Below are positions 33,439 through 44,732 of a stretch of DNA of 64,000 nt, piece after piece (within the stretch, counting starts at the first letter, position 1; the number at the start of each line of letters is the position of its first letter). The stretch spans positions 84,241,621-84,305,620 of the forward strand of contig NC_054707.1 of the NCBI RefSeq assembly GCF_016097555.1. Direction: 5' to 3'. Origin of the DNA: Gigantopelta aegis. Lineage: Eukaryota; Mollusca; Gastropoda; Neomphalida; Peltospiridae. A program made the position numbers and the translations under genes. A model generated the notes under the pieces. It was not told the DNA's origin. It worked only from the letters and a program-made list of their open reading frames with translations, and did no database searches.

Positions 33439-34264
33439 TGGCCCTGTCACACTATAGCGTATGAGAGAAACGTATGAGTTGCGTATGAAAATTCATAAAA
33501 TAATTTTCATACACAAGAAGCCCTTGAAAATGCAGAATTGTGCGTATACTTACCGTATTTAACCTATGCGTAGCTTATGAGTAACGTATGGCCAGCGTAT
33601 GTCAGCGTGGGACTAGCGTATGGCCAGCGTACTCTGCGTATGGCTAGCGTATGAGTAGCGTATGAACTGCGTATGTCCATCGTCTCTCGTCCGAGGTCCA
33701 CGAAGAAGTGAAGAAGAGCTAGAAATGGGAACCTATATGTACACTTTCTCAAAACGCTGGCAATACGCTGGGTATACACTGGCCAGACGCCAATCATACG
33801 CTAGTTGTACGTTAATTACGTTACTCAATCGTCAGGCATACGCCAAGATGTCTATATGCGTTGCAGATACGTCAGACATACGTTACAAGTACGTTACTCA
33901 TGCGCTATCAATGCGCTGTTAATACGCTAGCTATACGGTACACCTTCATGCCAGCGTATTTCAGCGTACGACCAGCGTACTCGACCTAGGAGTCACGTAC
34001 CTCTAGCGTATTAAGCGTATGCCTAACGTATGCTTAGCGTATAAACCATACGTCGGAGTAAGCACACATATTTTAAACATGCTTAAAAATAATTTTCAAC
34101 CTCGCCGTATGCCATCGTATGCCAACGTATGCCACCGTGCTTCATACGTATACAACCTATGCCTAACGTACGCCTAGCGTATGTCAGCGTATACCAGCGT
34201 ATGAGTGATATTTTTCATACGCTGACATACGCTAGTACGATACGCTACAGTGTGACAAGGGCCA
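33439..34264. mobile_element. PIF/Harbinger-like MITE with AGCGTATG internal repeats
   Basis: The ends are inverted: TGGCCCTGTCACACTATAGC on the left matches the complement of the right end (TGTGACAAGGGCCA). TAA flanks both sides (33436-33438 and 34265-34267). A 3-bp TWA duplication is characteristic of PIF/Harbinger. The interior is filled with direct and inverted copies of AGCGTATG/CATACGCT. No transposase is encoded. Confidence 0.8.
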
Positions 34265-34554
34265 TAACCACTCAATAACCACTCCAATGAATGTGTAATG
34301 TCAACATTAGGTGACAAACACACCTCATTCGTCCATTTAGCGCATCTCGTACCAGAGATGTCACATTTTATATATGCCGTCACTTTTTAGAGGTACATGG
34401 GAGCCAAGTTTCCTCTAAAATAGTTCTGGTTGTCAGATAAAAAGAAGGTAGGAACAAAATGGTCCCGAATTCCAGGAAAAAGACTCTAGTAGTATATTAT
34501 TGCTTTCTATGTCTTCTGCTAAGATGTAGAGAGAGATCTATACCTGAAATTTCA

Positions 34555-34680
34555 CATCGAGCACATAAACGATTCCTTGCTGTGTTGTCGAAAGTAGTAG
34601 TCTATATGACGGAAGCGGGTTTTTACTTTATCTCTACACAGTGTTGAATTAACCATACGTCTGATACGAAATAGTTAGTG
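34555..34680 (+). mobile_element. Degenerate type-A SINE fragment at the head of a satellite
   Basis: The order matches the type-A core and tail: GATTCCTTGCTG, TCGAAAGTAGTAGTC, GAAGCGGGTTT, CTCTACACAGTG, TTAACCATACGTCTGATAC. The last motif then recurs as the satellite monomer. Confidence 0.75.
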
Positions 34681-36296
34681 TAAACCTAACTCTAACCCTG
34701 AATTAACCATACGTCTGATACAAAATAGTTAGTGTAAGACTAACCCTAACCCAGAATTAATTAACCATACGTCTGATATCAAATAGTGTAAACCTAACTC
34801 TAACCCTGAATTAACCATACGTCTGATACAAAATAGTTAGTGTAAGACTAACCCTAACCCAGAATTAATTAACCATACGTCTGATATCAAATAGTGTAAA
34901 CCTAACTCTAACCCTGAATTAACCATACGTCTGATACAAAATAGTTAGTGTAAGACTAACCCTAACCCAGAATTAATTAACCATACGTCTGATATCAAAT
35001 AGTGTAAGCCTAACTCTAACCCTGAATTAACCATACGTCTGATACAAAATAGTTAGTGTAAGACTAACCCTAACCCAGAATTAATTAACCATACGTCTGA
35101 TATCAAATAGTGTAAGCCTAACTCTAACCCTGAATTAACCATACGTCTGATATCAAATAGTGTAAGCCTAACTCTAACCCTGAATTAACCATACGTCTGA
35201 TACCGAATAGTTAGTGTAAGCCTAACCCTAACCCTCAATTAACCATACGTCTGATATCAAATAGTGTAAGTCTAACCCCGAATTAACCGTACGTCTGATA
35301 TCAAATAGTGTAAGCCTAACTCTAACCCTGAATTAATTAACCATACATCTGATACCAAATAGTGTAAGCCTAACTCTAACCCTGAATTAACAATACATCT
35401 GATACCGAATAGTTAGTGTAAGCCTTACCCTAACCCTGAATTAACCATACGTCTGATATCAAATAGTGTAAGCCTAACCCTAACCCTGAATTAACCATAC
35501 GTCTGATATAAAATAGTGTAAGCCTAACCCTAACCCTGAATTAACCATACGTCTGATATCAAATAGTGTAAACCTAACCCTAACCCTGAATTAACCATAC
35601 GTCTGATACCAAATAGTGTAAGCCTAACCCTAACCCTGAATTAACCATACGTCTGATATCAAATAGTGTAAGCCTAACCCTAACCCTGAATTAACCATAC
35701 GTCTGATACCGAATAGTGTAAGCCTAACCCTGAATTAACCATACGTCTGATACCAAATAGTGTAAGCCTAACCCTAACCCTGAATTAACCATACGTCTGA
35801 TACCGAATAGTTAGTGTAAGCCTAACCCTAACCCTGAATTAACCATACGTCTGATATCAAATAGTTAGTGAAAGCCTAACCCTAACCCTGAATTAACCAT
35901 ACGTCTGATACCAAATAGTGTAAGCCTTACCCTAACCCTGAATTAACCATACGTCTGATACCGAATAGTGTAAGCCTAACCCTAACCCTGAATTAACCAT
36001 ACGTCTGATACCGAATAGTTAGTGTAAGCCTAACCCTAACCCTGAATTAACCATACATCTGATACCAAATAGTGTAAGCCTAACCCTAACCCTGAATTAA
36101 CCATACGTCTGATAACAAATAGTGTAAGGCTAACCCTAACCCTGAATTAACCATACGTCTGATACCGAATAGTTAGTGTAAGCCTAACCCTAACCCTGAA
36201 TTAACCATACGTCTGATATCAAATAGTGTAACCCTAACCTCGAATTAACCATACGTCTGATACCGAATAGTTAGTGTAAGCCTAACCCTATTCCAA
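34655..36296. repeat. ~50-bp satellite with embedded telomere-like CCCTAA units
   Basis: About 30 units of TTAACCATACGTCTGATAYC, AAATAGTGTAAGCC and TAACCCTAACCCTGAA. Variants include or lack TTAG in GAATAGTTAGTGTAA and use one or two CCCTAA copies. The non-telomeric half is recognisably the SINE tail TTAACCATATGTCTGACG. Confidence 0.96.
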
Positions 36297-36667
<371 letters not shown>

Positions 36668-36957
36668 TGTGTGTGTGTGCAAAAAATGTTTCTTATGTAT
36701 TAAATTTTAACCATTTTAATTTCAGGTTGTGTTGCTCAAATTTATGATGTTTTTGTTATGGATAACTGTTTGGCAAGTCAGACTAACGTGTTGGCCAGTG
36801 AGTGATCCGAGGCCAGACATGTGCGGCTTGCGTCAAACTGATTGTACATTGGAATCGTGTTATGTTCATTAGACACAGTAACAACAGAATGGAAGGTTTC
36901 CCGCCAATCTGTGAACACTCCTTCTTCTCCGTCCAGGCTTTAGCTCATTGTGCTTCA

Positions 36958-37119
36958 AACCCGAGTCCGGCTGTGTTGGCCAATACCGCTCTCTTGAGAC
37001 CCGAGTCCGGCTGTGTTGGCCAATACCGCTCTCTTGAGCCCCGAGTCCGGCTGTGTTGGCCAATACCGCTCTCTTGAGGCCCGAGTCCGGCTGTGTTGGC
37101 CAATACCGCTCTCTTGATC
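36958..37119. repeat. 40-bp tandem repeat, 4 copies
   Basis: Four nearly identical units contain CCCGAGTCCGGCTGTGTTGG and CCAATACCGCTCTCTTGA. Confidence 0.96.
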
Positions 37120-37672
37120 AAAGTTCTCCAGTCAGAAAGCTGGTCCGCCAGAGGTGCTCGGTGTACTATAATATTCAACTTGTGTAAATGTCGAGTGTGG
37201 ATTGATGTGTTTGTATTCCGGTGACTAGCAGTGTTTTCAGTCCAGTAGTTTTGTGTAGCACCATTAACAATAGTTCATTAACCTCACACCAATAGAAGCC
37301 AGACTAGTAGTAGTTAACGTTACATCACAACACCACTTGATAACGAGCTGTTGGCTTCACCAGACATTTGGACAGTTAACCTGGAAATCGGAACAACGCT
37401 AATTGTATCCGTTCTGCTACTGGATTCAACTGCTTCCCATTTCCATGGGAAATGTCTTGTAGCAGAATTTGTTGGTTTGGCTGTTACAAAATTGATAAAA
37501 TGATAAAGAAAAACATTGGTGTACGTGGTGACCAGGCTGTCGAGAAAACCGTTACCCATAATCAAAGACGTATCTCTGCGCATTGTAGTATATTAGATGG
37601 TAGACGAAGGACCGAAACGACTAAGTATTAACATATTGGTGTGATGTATTTTGAAGATGTATATCCCCATAG

Positions 37673-37673
<1 letters not shown>
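37120..37673. other. Unique sequence, no supported gene
   Basis: The minus frame 37320-37583 has no recognised domain and no clear splice context. Confidence 0.4.
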
Positions 37674-37706
<33 letters not shown>

Positions 37707-38052
37707 GCGCACACACGCACGCCCACACACAGGCACACACAGGCACACACACATACACACACAGGCACACATAAACACACATAAACACGCAAACACACAC
37801 ACACACACACAGAAACACGCACACACACACAGGCACACACAGATACACACGCACACACACATATACACGCACACACACACACAAAGATATACACACACAG
37901 AAACACGCACACACACACAGACGCCAACACATATACGTACATACATACATACATACATACATACATACATACATCATACATACATACATACATACATACA
38001 TACATACATACATCATACATACATACATCATACATACATACATACATACATG
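37674..38052. repeat. CA-rich then (ACAT)n microsatellite
   Basis: Imperfect CACACA blocks are followed by ACAT repeats broken by ATCAT. Confidence 0.97.
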
Positions 38053-38079
38053 CTTATGGCTGAGTTAAAGAGCATTCTT

Positions 38080-38215
38080 TTTAAGGATGACTCAATAGTT
38101 GCATATTGCGGCCGATTCGGTGCCATAGGTTCGAGTCCCAGCAACGGCATGAGACTATTTTTGAGGCCAGAAAGGATTTAATTATTCCCTGCGCCAGTGC
38201 GTTAATATCTATGTA
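38080..38215 (+). mobile_element. tRNA-derived SINE-like element (distinct family)
   Basis: An A-box-like TGACTCAATAG (38091) is followed 37 bp later by B box GGTTCGAGTCC (38128-38138), then a body containing GAGGCCAGAAAGGATTTAAT. The body is unlike the A/B/C families. It sits at the edge of an ACAT microsatellite. It is not a functional tRNA, because cloverleaf stems are not evident. Confidence 0.6.
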
Positions 38216-39390
38216 TGTAACAGTCAACCTCGACATACATACAATATATAGATATTCATACATCAATACATACATACACACACAGTATGCCAGCAGATTT
38301 GCAATGCATAATGAAGATTTGTTTATTGAAATGATATCAATGCAACACTGTAAATACAAGTATTTAAGTAAAGAAATGTGCAATTTGTTCTAGTATTTAA
38401 AGCTTTCCACAGTGAAGCGTATTTCGCCATTGTTAGTTCAGTCAGCATTATTAAACATTTTGAAAATGAATTTCCTCTGTTATATGTCAGTCTAACACAG
38501 TGTTTGCCATGGAAGGTAAGTGGTGACGCCCACCCCGTTCGAGTTCGCCTGGACAGTGACAGGAGAGCGGCAAACCGATCACCTGGTACTTGGGGTTTGG
38601 ATGTTCACCTCATGAACAACAATGAGGAACCAATATTAGGAAAAAGACTGAATGTTAGATACGTCATGTGATCACACACTCATATTGTTTAATCTAAGAA
38701 TTGACCGCAATTATTTTTTGGTTCATGCAAGTATGAACGGAAGAAAACGATGTGCACACTATGACTCCGTTGGTAGGAGTGGCTTAAATGTTTTCGGTTC
38801 ATTGAGATCTGAACAAAAGAAAAAGTAAGCATATCTGGACCAATCGCTGAATGAGATTACCGTAAAGTGTATAGACGCAAAGAAACATTTAATTATATCA
38901 CTGTAAAAGATATGCAAATTATATTTGGATCCTTATTTTAAATAAAATATAAATATTTAAAATTGATAGGTGGATGTAATAGAGTTTTTGACGAGGTGAA
39001 GTGAGAGATGATTCACGATGGCTGTGATACTGCAGGTGACACGTACGTCGAAAACCCTTTGGTCTGAACGACCAACATGCCACACAGCTATTAAAATCAC
39101 TGGACCTGGTTTCTAAACTCTATGGCATAGGTTTTCTCCATCAGAGACATTTTAAATGTTATTGTTTAGGTTATCCGTTTCCATACATCAGAAGTGTTTC
39201 TAGCAATCGTGTTATTTCTAGTACCATGAAATGCTTCTTTTCATATTAAAAACAAACAACAACACAACCCCGGTACCTCTAAGAAGTAGCGGGTATGCAC
39301 ACGAGCTCTAGTCTACTTTTGAAGGGTATTTCCACGTTTTAACATCACACTCTTGGTTTACTCTATTGTAACTTTATCTAAATGTAGATT
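38216..39390. other. Unique sequence with one weak exon candidate
   Basis: The plus frame through 38510-38671 (ending KRLNVRYVM) has normal complexity but unclear splice sites. Nothing else was recognised. Confidence 0.4.
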
Positions 39391-39594
39391 AACCAAACTT
39401 GGTGTGAATGTTCACAGGTTGAACTATGGCTTGTGTTGTATAACCAAACTTGGTGTGAATGTGTACCGGTTGAACTATGGCTTGTGTTGTATAACCAAAT
39501 TTGGTGTGAATGTGTACCGGTTGAACTATGGCTTGTGTTGTATAACCAAACTTGGTTTGAATGTTCACAGGTTGAACTATGACCTGTGTTGTGG
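39391..39594. repeat. 51-bp tandem repeat, 4 copies
   Basis: Units start at 39391, 39442, 39493 and 39544 with AACCAAACTTGGT. The length is a multiple of three, so the frame stays open (17-residue periodic peptide), but no gene context is present. Confidence 0.96.
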
Positions 39595-39828
39595 TATTAT
39601 TGAATACGGCAATTGCATATCACTTATCTGTATTGTAAAATGGATGACATAATCCAAACTTCCATTTCAGCAGATCTAATCGGTGTTTCACGTGTAGAAG
39701 CTATTTTTGTAATCCCACCAGAGTTGTCTCCCATAGATTACTACTAACTGAGAACATCAGCCTGCTGCTTGAATTTACTGAACAGTTAAGTGTGAGCACT
39801 GCACGTGTTTCTAGAAGTTGAACATGAA

Positions 39829-39954
39829 CACGCACATACACATACACATACACACGCGCGCGCGCACGCACACGTACATACACACACACACACACGCACA
39901 CACACGCGTACAGACAGCTCCCCCCCCCCCCGACATACATACACAGACGGATAC

Positions 39955-39992
<38 letters not shown>

Positions 39993-40087
39993 GAGGCGCG
40001 CACACACACGCATGAACACGCACACAGACCTACACATAACACACAGACACACACACAACACCCACGCACACAACACCCACGCACACA

Positions 40088-40115
<28 letters not shown>
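39829..40115. repeat. CA-rich microsatellite
   Basis: CA and CG/CA alternation is interrupted by a poly-C tract near 39922. Confidence 0.95.
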
Positions 40116-40118
<3 letters not shown>

Positions 40119-40206
40119 TTGATAACAAATAAATAAATATAAAATGACATGACATGGTGCAAACCAATAATTTGTTGGGGTTTAATTGACAATAATATGG
40201 TCTGTC

Positions 40207-40300
40207 TTGTCAAACTACGAGCGAACTGCCTTGGGGCATATAGGGATATCTTGTCAAACTAGGGGCGAACTGCCTTGGGGCATGTAGGGATATCTTGTCA
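40207..40300. repeat. ~50-bp tandem duplication preceding the 44-bp satellite
   Basis: TCTTGTCAAACTA, GCGAACTGCCTTGGGGCAT and GTAGGGATA/TATAGGGATA occur twice in a row. Confidence 0.9.
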
Positions 40301-43300
40301 ATAGAGATTCATTAGACAGTGATTCGTTACGCAGTGATAAGTGATAGAGATTCATTAGACAGTGTTTCGTTACGCAGTGATAAGTGATAGAGATCATTAG
40401 ACAGTGATTCGTTACGCAGTGATAAGTGATAGAGATTCATTAGACAGTGATTCGTTACGCAGTGATAAGTGATAGAGATTCATTAGACAGTGATTCGTTA
40501 CGCAGTGATAAGTGATAGAGATCCATTAGACAGTGATTCGTTACGCAGTGATAAGTGATAGAGATCCATTAGACAGTGATTCGTTACGCAGTGATAAGTG
40601 ATAGAGATTCATTAGACAGTGATTCGTTACGCAGTGATAAGTGATAGAGATCCATTAGACAGTGATTCGTTACGCAGTGATAAGTGATAGAGATCCATTA
40701 GACAGTGATTCGTTACGCAGTGATAAGTGATAGAGATTCATTAGACAGTGATTCGTTACGCAGTGATAAGTGATAGAGATTCATTAGACAGTGATTCTTC
40801 AAAGAGTGATAAGAGATAGAGATCCATTAGACAGTGATTCGTTACGCAGTGATAAGTGATAGAGATTCATTAGACAGTGATTCGTTACGCAGTGATAAGT
40901 GATAGAGATTCATTAGACAGTGATTCGTTACGCAGTGATAAGTGATAGAGATTCATTAGACAGTGATTCGTTACGCAGTGATAAGTGATAGAGATTCATT
41001 AGACAGTGATTCGTTACGCAGTGATAAGTGATAGAGATTCATTAGACAGTGATTCGTTACGCAGTGATAAGTGATAGAGATTCATTAGACAGTGATTCGT
41101 TACGCAGTGATAAGTGATAGAGATTCATTAGACAGTGATTCGTTACGCAGTGATAAGTGATAGAGATTCATTAGACAGTGATTCGTTACGCAGTGATAAG
41201 TGATAGAGATTCATTAGACAGTGATTCGTTACGCAGTGATAAGTGATAGAGATTCATTAGACAGTGATTCGTTACGCAGTGATAAGTGATAGAGATTCAT
41301 TAGACAGTGATTCGTTACGCAGTGATAAGTGATAGAGATTCATTAGACAGTGATTCAGTGATAGATAGAGTCATTAGACAGTGATTCGTTACGCAGTGAT
41401 AAGTGATAGAGATTCATTAGACAGTGATTCGTTCAGTGATAAGTGATAGAGATTCATTAGACAGTGATTCGTTACGCAGTGATAGAGATTCATTAGACAG
41501 TGATTCGTTACGCAGTGATAAGTGATAGAGATTCATTAGACAGTGTTTCGTTACGCAGTGATAAGTGATAGAGATTCATTAGACAGTGATTCGTTACGCA
41601 GTGATAAGTGATAGAGATCCATTAGACAGTGATTCGTTACGCAGTGATAAGTGATAGAGATCATTAGACAGTGATTCGTTACGCAGTGATAAGTGATAGA
41701 GATTCATTAGACAGTGATTCGTTACGCAGTGATAAGTGATAGAGATTCACAGTGATTCGTTCATTAGACAGTGATTCGTTACGCAGTGATAAGTGATAGA
41801 GATTCATTAGACAGTGATTCGTTACGCAGTGATAAGTGATAGAGATCCATTAGACAGTGATTCGTTACGCAGTGATAAGTGATAGAGATCCATTAGACAG
41901 TGATTCGTTACGCAGTGATAAGTGATAGAGATTCATTAGACAGTGATTCGTTACGCAGTGATAAGTGATAGAGATTCATTAGACAGTGATTCGTTACGCA
42001 GTGATAAGTGATAGAGATTCATTAGACAGTGTTTCGTTACGCAGTGATAAGTGATAGAGATCCATTAGACAGTGATTCGTTACGCAGTGATAAGTGATAG
42101 AGATTCATTAGACAGTGATTCGTTACGCAGTGATAAGTGATAGAGATTCATTAGACAGTGATTCGTTACGCAGTGATAAGTGATAGAGATTCATTAGACA
42201 GTGATTCGTTACGCAGTGATAAGTGATAGAGATTCATTAGACAGTGATTCGTTACGCAGTGATAAGTGATAGAGATTCATTAGACAGTGATTCGTTACGC
42301 AGTGATAAGTGATAGAGATTCATTAGACAGTGATTCGTTACGCAGTGATAAGTGATAGAGATTCATTAGACAGTGATTCGTTACGCAGTGATAAGTGATA
42401 GAGATTCATTAGACAGTGATTAGAGAGTCATTAGACAGTGATTCGTGATACGCAGTGATAAGTGAGAGATAGAGATCGTTACGCATTAGTGATAGAGATC
42501 CATTAGACAGTGATTCGTTACGCAGTGATAAGTGATAGAGATCCATTAGACAGTGATTCGTTACGCAGTGATAAGATGATAAGTGATAGAGATTCATTAG
42601 ACAGTGATTCGTTACGCAGTGATAAGTGATAGAGATTCATTAGACAGTGATTCGTTACGCAGTGATAAGTGATAGAGATCCATTAGACAGTGATTCGTTA
42701 CGCAGTGATAAGTGATAGAGATTCATTAGACAGTGATTTCGATTCATTAGACAGTGATTCGCAGTGATAAGTGATAGAGATTCATTAGACAGTGATTCGT
42801 TACGCAGTGATAAGTGATAGAGATTCATTAGACAGTGATTCGTTACGCAGTGATAAGTGATAGAGATCCATTAGACAGTGATTCGTTACGCAGTGATAAG
42901 TGATAGAGATTCATTAGACAGTGNNNNNNNNNNNNNNNNNNNNNNNNNNNNNNNNNNNNNNNNNNNNNNNNNNNNNNNNNNNNNNNNNNNNNNNNNNNNN
43001 NNNNNNNNNNNNNNNNNNNNNNNNNNNNNNNNNNNNNNNNNNNNNNNNNNNNNNNNNNNNNNNNNNNNNNNNNNNNNNNNNNNNNNNNNNNNNNNNNNNN
43101 NNNNNNNNNNNNNNNNNNNNNNNCAGTGATAAGAGATAGAGATTAATTAGAAAGTGATTCATGACATAGTGATAAGTGATAGAGATTCATTAGAAAGTGA
43201 TTCGTGACATAGTGATAAGTGATAGAGATTCATTAGAAAGTGATTCGTGACATAGTGATAAGTGATAGAGATTCATTAGAAAGTGATTCGTGACATAGTG

Positions 43301-44095
43301 ATAAGTGATAGAGATTCATTAGAAAGTGATTCGTAACATAGTGATAAGTGATAGAGATTCATTAGAAAGTGATTCGTAACATAGTAATAAGTGATAGATT
43401 CTCAAGACAGTTATTGCTCGTGTATGATAAGAGATATAGATTGGCACGACAGAGATTCGTCACGTATGATGAGATTTAGAGATTCATTAGACAGTGATTC
43501 GTCACGTATGATGAGATTTAGAGATTCATTAGACAGTGATTCGTCACGTATGATGAGATTTAGAGATTCATTAGACAGTGATTCGTCACGTATGATGAGA
43601 TTTGGAGATTCATTAGACAGTGATTCGTCACGTATGATGAGATTTAGAGATTCATTAGACAGTGATTCGTCACGTATGATGAGATTTAGAGATTCAGTAG
43701 ACAGTGATTCGTCACGTATGATAAGAGATAGAGATTCAAAAGACAGTGATTCTTTATATAGTGAGAACTGATAGAGATTTACAATACAGTAATCGTCATG
43801 CAGTTATAAGAGATAAAGATTCACAGGACAGTTATTCGTCACATAATGATAACAGAGATTCAGATGATAACAAATAGAGATTCACAAGACAGTTATTCGT
43901 CACATAATGATAACAGTTAGAGATTCAGATGATAACAAATAGAGATTCACAAGACAGTTATTCGTCACATAATAATAACAGTTAGAGATTCAGAAGAGAG
44001 TGCTTCGTCATGTAGTGATAACAAATAGAGATTCATTAGACAGTGATTCATCATATAGTGATAACATACAGTGTTTCACAAGACAGTGATTCCAC
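40301..44095. repeat. 44-bp satellite, ~3.8 kb including an assembly gap
   Basis: The main unit is GATTCATTAGACAGTGATTC, GTTACGCAGTGATAAGTGAT, AGAG. Left of the gap units are nearly homogeneous. Right of it they switch to TTAGAAAGTGATTCGTGACATAG, then to TCACGTATGATGAGATTTAG units, then to increasingly divergent forms up to about 44095. Confidence 0.97.
42924..43123. other. Assembly gap of 200 N
   Basis: Exactly 200 N inside the satellite, probably a placeholder length. The true array length is unknown and protein frames drawn across it are meaningless. Confidence 0.99.
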
Positions 44096-44732
44096 ACATT
44101 ATCTCTTTCTGTATAATATTATGAAGGTATGAAGCGAAAGACCATTTGTTCTCTCTTTGGCTTCGCTTATGGCCCGGCAAGTGGATAAACTTGTATAAAT
44201 GGTCCTAAAATGAATTCTACGTCGCGGGACTGTTGATGTGTACTAATTAGGATCTATCTACGTCCCGGTACTCGTTAATTGCCGTTTTACCTGGTTGACG
44301 GTGTGTGCAGTCAAAAGGTAAGAACGAACTAATTCTGTATCACAGTGCACTTATTAGCACTAAGAATTCGTGTCACTGGTTATGTTGTGGGTATTACAAA
44401 TAAATTAAATAAAATAAACTTTTAAAATGATATACAATAATATCGGCTCCAGCCTAACTTTTAACGGCTCTGTTGTAAATCTGTCTGTCCGTCCGTCGTC
44501 TGTCTGTGTGTCTGTCTCCCTGTATCTATGTCTGTCTGTTTGTTAATTGTTATATGTTAATACAACAAACTATCCAATTTAAAAGTAGCATAAAATTTTA
44601 ATTCAAACTTCTGTAACACATTAATTGTTCCATAATTCAATTCCACGATTCATTTTGAACGCAAAACATTTTCCGTTGATTCTCGCCGCTTTCAGTTGAA
44701 ATGCAAACGTTTTCCGATGTGATCAGTGTACT
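44096..44732. other. Unique sequence between satellite and transposase pseudogene
   Basis: No gene was recognised. TCTG-rich simple sequence lies at about 44480-44545. Confidence 0.5.

Noticed and set aside
38088..38160. Functional tRNA gene
   Set aside because: A and B boxes are present, but the acceptor and anticodon stems do not pair. It is better explained as a SINE head.
37651..38181. His/Thr-rich 176-residue ORF
   Set aside because: It is the translation of CA and ACAT microsatellites and a SINE-like element.
39353..39652. 99-residue ORF with 17-residue periodicity
   Set aside because: It is the product of a 51-bp tandem repeat, with no gene context.
42878..43162. ORFs across the N gap
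   Set aside because: They contain only unknown residues and result from the 200-N placeholder.
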